From Sphingomonas crocodyli (GTDB lineage Bacteria; Pseudomonadota; Alphaproteobacteria; Sphingomonadales; Sphingomonadaceae), in assembly GCF_004005865.1 (NCBI RefSeq), contig NZ_SACN01000002.1:434001-498000 (forward strand): a stretch of 64,000 nt of DNA, in the 5' to 3' direction. A program made the position numbers and the translations under genes. The notes under the pieces are model-generated. The model was not told the origin of the DNA and did not search any database. It saw only the letters and a program-made list of their open reading frames with translations. This document shows, piece by piece, positions 61,703-64,000 of this stretch; the stretch's first letter is position 1, and each line of letters starts with the position of its first letter.

Positions 61703-62134
61703 TCAGGTGGTGGGCTCATCCCCGGCGAGGATGGCTTCGATTTCCTCGACCGATTTCTTGAACACGGTCGCGAGGCCGTCGACCTTCGCGCCGCGCCGCG
61801 CTAGTTCGCGGATCCGGCGCGTATCGACGACGGTGGCGAAGTGGCGGGTGTCGCGCTCGACGCGTATCTCGCCGGTGCGGCGGAGCGATCCAGATGGGCG
61901 GCGCTTGGGCGCTGGTTCGCGTTCGCCTTCCTCTGCGGATCGGCGCGAGGGGAGGGCGTCGAGCCGCGTGGCGCGGCGGGCCTCGCGCTCACGGGATGCC
62001 TCTTCACGTTCCACCGCCCTGCGATCGCTTCTCGCCTGCGCCATTTCCGCGCGTTCGGCGGAGCGGCGCTCGCGGGCTTCTTCACGCGCACGGGCGCGGT
62101 CTTCACGGTTCGGGGGGAGGATCGGGTCGGTCAC
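61703..62134 (-). CDS. Highly charged hypothetical protein (143 aa)
   Basis: About 45% Arg, Glu, Asp and Lys. The first 85 residues (ARAREEARERRSAERAEMAQ onward) look like a single charged helix; the last 50 (RDTRHFATVVDTRRIRELAR and KVDGLATVFKKSVEEIEAIL) look like a small folded domain. GTG start at 62134 with a poor Shine-Dalgarno, so the N-terminus is uncertain. Function unknown. It lies 59 bp downstream of copB on the same strand. Confidence 0.55.
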   Translation of the reverse strand: MTDPILPPNREDRARAREEARERRSAERAEMAQARSDRRAVEREEASREREARRATRLDALPSRRSAEEGEREPAPKRRPSGSLRRTGEIRVERDTRHFATVVDTRRIRELARRGAKVDGLATVFKKSVEEIEAILAGDEPTT

Positions 62135-62193
62135 GTGGCATCCGGGTGCGAGGGCGGGGCGGCCCTCATAGCGGGGCCGCCGGATCGCGCCAG

Positions 62194-63165
62194 TTAGAAC
62201 CAGATACGGACCCCGGCGACGAGGCTGGTCGTGCGAGGATCGTCGCCATCGGCGCGGGCATAACGCGCCGTCTGCCCCATCTTCGCCTCATAGGAGATGC
62301 CGACATAGGGCGCGAACTGGCGGGCGATCTCATAGCGCAGGCGCAGGCCCATTTCGGCGCTGCTGAGGCCCGCGCCGATCCGGTTTTCGCGCACGTCCTG
62401 CGCCGCCAGATTGAGTTCGACGCGCGGCTGGAGGACGAGGCGCTGGGTGAGACGCTGGTCGTAATAAGCCTCCAGCCGGCCCATCACGTCGCCCTTGTCC
62501 GACAGGAAGGCGGCGGCCTCGACCTCGAACCAATAGGGCGCCAGCCCCTCGACCCCGACGGTCGCATAGGTGCGCGAGGGGCCGGGTTTGATATCGTGGC
62601 GGACGCCCGCCTGCAGGTTGAAATAGGGGCCGACCGCGCGGCTGTAGAGCGCTTGGATTTCGGCCGCCTCGACGCCGTCGCGCCGCGCGCCTTCGCCCTC
62701 GGTCTTGATCGTCAGCCGGTTGATATCTCCGCCGAACCAGCCTTCGGCATCCCAGCGATAACCGTCGCGGCCCTTGCGCGCCTGGACTTCGGCGATGTTG
62801 ACCATGATCAGCGCCATCGCCTGCCCGCCGCTTTCGCGCATCATTGCGTTGCGGGCGGCGGCCATGTCGGCGGCGGGGAACTGGCGATCGGCATAATGAT
62901 CCATCGGCGCGGCCGGGGCGGGGGCATTACCGGCGGGCAGATCGGTGCCGGCGGGTGCGCCCGACGACATGGCCGACATGTCGTGGCCCGCATGATCGGC
63001 GGACATGTCCATGTCGCCCATATCCATGTCGCTCATGTCGTGGCCTTCATGGCCTGTCGCGGGCTGAGCAGGCTGGGCTGGCGCCGGCATGTGATGCTTC
63101 GAATGATCCTGCGCCGCGGCAGGTGTAGCGATCGCTATAAAAAGGAGGGCGGGGAGGCGCTTCAT
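62194..63165 (-). CDS. copB: Copper resistance protein CopB
   Basis: 323 residues. Signal peptide (ends ATPAAA), then a Met/His-rich linker (DMSDMDMGDMDMSADHAGHDM, about residues 45-65) that binds copper, then an outer-membrane barrel domain (about 110-323) ending VRIWF. CopB works with CopA in periplasmic or outer-membrane copper handling. The ATG overlaps the copA stop (ATGA). Highly charged hypothetical protein follows. Confidence 0.92.
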   Translation of the reverse strand: MKRLPALLFIAIATPAAAQDHSKHHMPAPAQPAQPATGHEGHDMSDMDMGDMDMSADHAGHDMSAMSSGAPAGTDLPAGNAPAPAAPMDHYADRQFPAADMAAARNAMMRESGGQAMALIMVNIAEVQARKGRDGYRWDAEGWFGGDINRLTIKTEGEGARRDGVEAAEIQALYSRAVGPYFNLQAGVRHDIKPGPSRTYATVGVEGLAPYWFEVEAAAFLSDKGDVMGRLEAYYDQRLTQRLVLQPRVELNLAAQDVRENRIGAGLSSAEMGLRLRYEIARQFAPYVGISYEAKMGQTARYARADGDDPRTTSLVAGVRIWF

Positions 63166-64000
63166 GCCGCGTCTCCCTTCGGACGCACGCTCACGACGCG
63201 CATCATGCCCGCGGCCATGTGGTAGAGCAGGTGGCAGTGGAAGGCCCAGTCGCCCACCGCATCGGCGGTGAAATCCCACGTCACGATCCCGCCCGGCTGG
63301 ACGATCACGGTATGCTTGCGCGGGGCATGATCGCCGTGGCCGACGACCAGTTCGAAGAAGTGGCCATGAATGTGGATGGGATGCGCCATCATGCTGTCGT
63401 TGATCAGCTTCACGCGCACCCGCTCCCCCTCGACGAAGGGGATGGGTTCGTGGACGTCGGACATCTTGCCGCCGTCGAACGACCACATGAAACGTTCCAT
63501 ATTGCCGGTCAGGTGGATGTCGATGCTGCGCGAAGGCGCGCGGACGTCGGGGTTGCGATCGAGCGCCATCAGGTCGCGATAGACCAGCACCTTGTGCCCG
63601 ACATCGGCGAGGCCCTGACCCGGATCGCCGGTGCGATCGACCGGCATCGGCGATATGGTCTGCACGCCCGGCCCGCGCTTCACCTGCGGGGCGTTGGCGA
63701 AGTCGCGCATCGCCATGTCGTGGTCCATACCGCCCATGTCGTGGCCGCCGTGGCCTTCATGGCCCATCGCGCCATGATCCATGCCGGCGTGGGGTGAAGG
63801 GGCTTCGGTGGTCGTTGCCAACTTGCGCGAGGCATTTTGTTCGGCGCTGGGATCGACGGCGCGGGGCGCGGCCTCGCCGCCCATGTCCATCCCCATGTCC
63901 CGCATCGTGGCGAGCGGGCGGGGGCGGAGCGCGGGGACGGGGGCGACCATGCCGGCGCGTGGGGCGAGCGTGGCGCGCGCCATGCCAGAGCGATCGACCG
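63162..64000 (-). CDS. copA: Multicopper oxidase CopA, C-terminal part
   Basis: The last 279 codons; the gene enters from the right edge. The open frame runs through 64000 as ..VDRSGMARATLAPRAG, so the Met at 63983 is internal and not the start. Copper ligands: HPIHIHGHFFEL and the T1/T2/T3 motif HCHLLYHMAAGMM. A Met/His-rich stretch (MDHGAMGHEGHGGHDMGGMDHDM, read in two parts) precedes the third cupredoxin domain. It oxidises Cu(I) in the periplasm. Its stop overlaps the copB start. Confidence 0.93.
   Translation of the reverse strand, partial: VDRSGMARATLAPRAGMVAPVPALRPRPLATMRDMGMDMGGEAAPRAVDPSAEQNASRKLATTTEAPSPHAGMDHGAMGHEGHGGHDMGGMDHDMAMRDFANAPQVKRGPGVQTISPMPVDRTGDPGQGLADVGHKVLVYRDLMALDRNPDVRAPSRSIDIHLTGNMERFMWSFDGGKMSDVHEPIPFVEGERVRVKLINDSMMAHPIHIHGHFFELVVGHGDHAPRKHTVIVQPGGIVTWDFTADAVGDWAFHCHLLYHMAAGMMRVVSVRPKGDAA

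Noticed and set aside
63162..63983. Complete copA starting at the Met at 63983
   Set aside because: The frame is open to the window edge with CopA-like sequence before that Met, and CopA is about 600 residues long, so the gene is cut by the window.

Overview
The window is high-GC (roughly two-thirds G+C by eye), densely coding alphaproteobacterial chromosome. It most resembles Sphingomonas or a close sphingomonad. The reasons are the protein style (TonB-dependent receptor with a TetR gene, alginate-export porin, Coq4-like protein, D-aminoacylase-type amidohydrolase), the interspersed palindromic elements built on CCTCCCCG..CGGGGAGG, and the frequent GTG/TTG starts and ATGA/GTGA gene overlaps. 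The genus call is pattern recognition, not a computed placement. No prophage, insertion sequence or CRISPR array was seen.

Layout. 1-4.6 kb: start of a dihydrodipicolinate-reductase-like gene, a secreted tyrosine phosphatase, a carboxylesterase/LysR pair divergent from a SnoaL/SDR pair, and tRNA-Arg(TCT). 4.6-9.1 kb: a queuosine-precursor transporter, then a small polysaccharide locus (glycosyltransferase, flippase, GT2 enzyme). 9.3-12 kb: a hybrid histidine kinase with an ethylene-receptor-like membrane sensor, divergent from a BASS-family transporter. 12-17 kb: Coq4-like protein with an amidohydrolase, then purL. 17.3-22 kb: GtrB/GtrA-like pair, an unknown protein and a PAS-GGDEF-EAL-PilZ protein. 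22-27.3 kb: a PPP-type phosphatase and a Kdo-activation group (kdsD, kdsB, a PhyH-type oxygenase), then adenosine kinase.

27.3-28.25 kb has no gene-like reading frame. It holds two palindromic repeats flanking about 430 bp of hairpin-rich DNA with a good promoter on the minus strand, which is a candidate structured RNA. 28-34 kb: SDR, AraC regulator, secreted protein, and a thioesterase-like/esterase/sugar-isomerase group. 34-43 kb: an AbrB-Doc toxin-antitoxin pair, lepA, a CsgG-like protein, a nicotinamide riboside uptake pair (pnuC and a NadR-type kinase), an M20 peptidase, an EF-Tu-domain-III-like small protein, an MFS transporter and tRNA-Pro(CGG). 43-48.4 kb: a lone receiver protein, a 1270-residue autotransporter with exact 264-bp internal repeats, and an AT-rich intergenic island with two perfect palindromes.

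48.4-53.8 kb is a tightly packed six-gene operon: isochorismatase-like hydrolase, XapX, Tat-exported amidohydrolase with a Cys/His tail, DoxX, YoaK and an alginate-export-type porin. 53.8-58.3 kb is a glycerophosphodiesterase/TonB-receptor/TetR unit with a clear operator-like inverted repeat. 58.3-62.1 kb holds small conserved or unknown proteins, a DUF808 membrane protein and a PAP2 phosphatase. The window ends inside a copAB copper-resistance operon on the minus strand.
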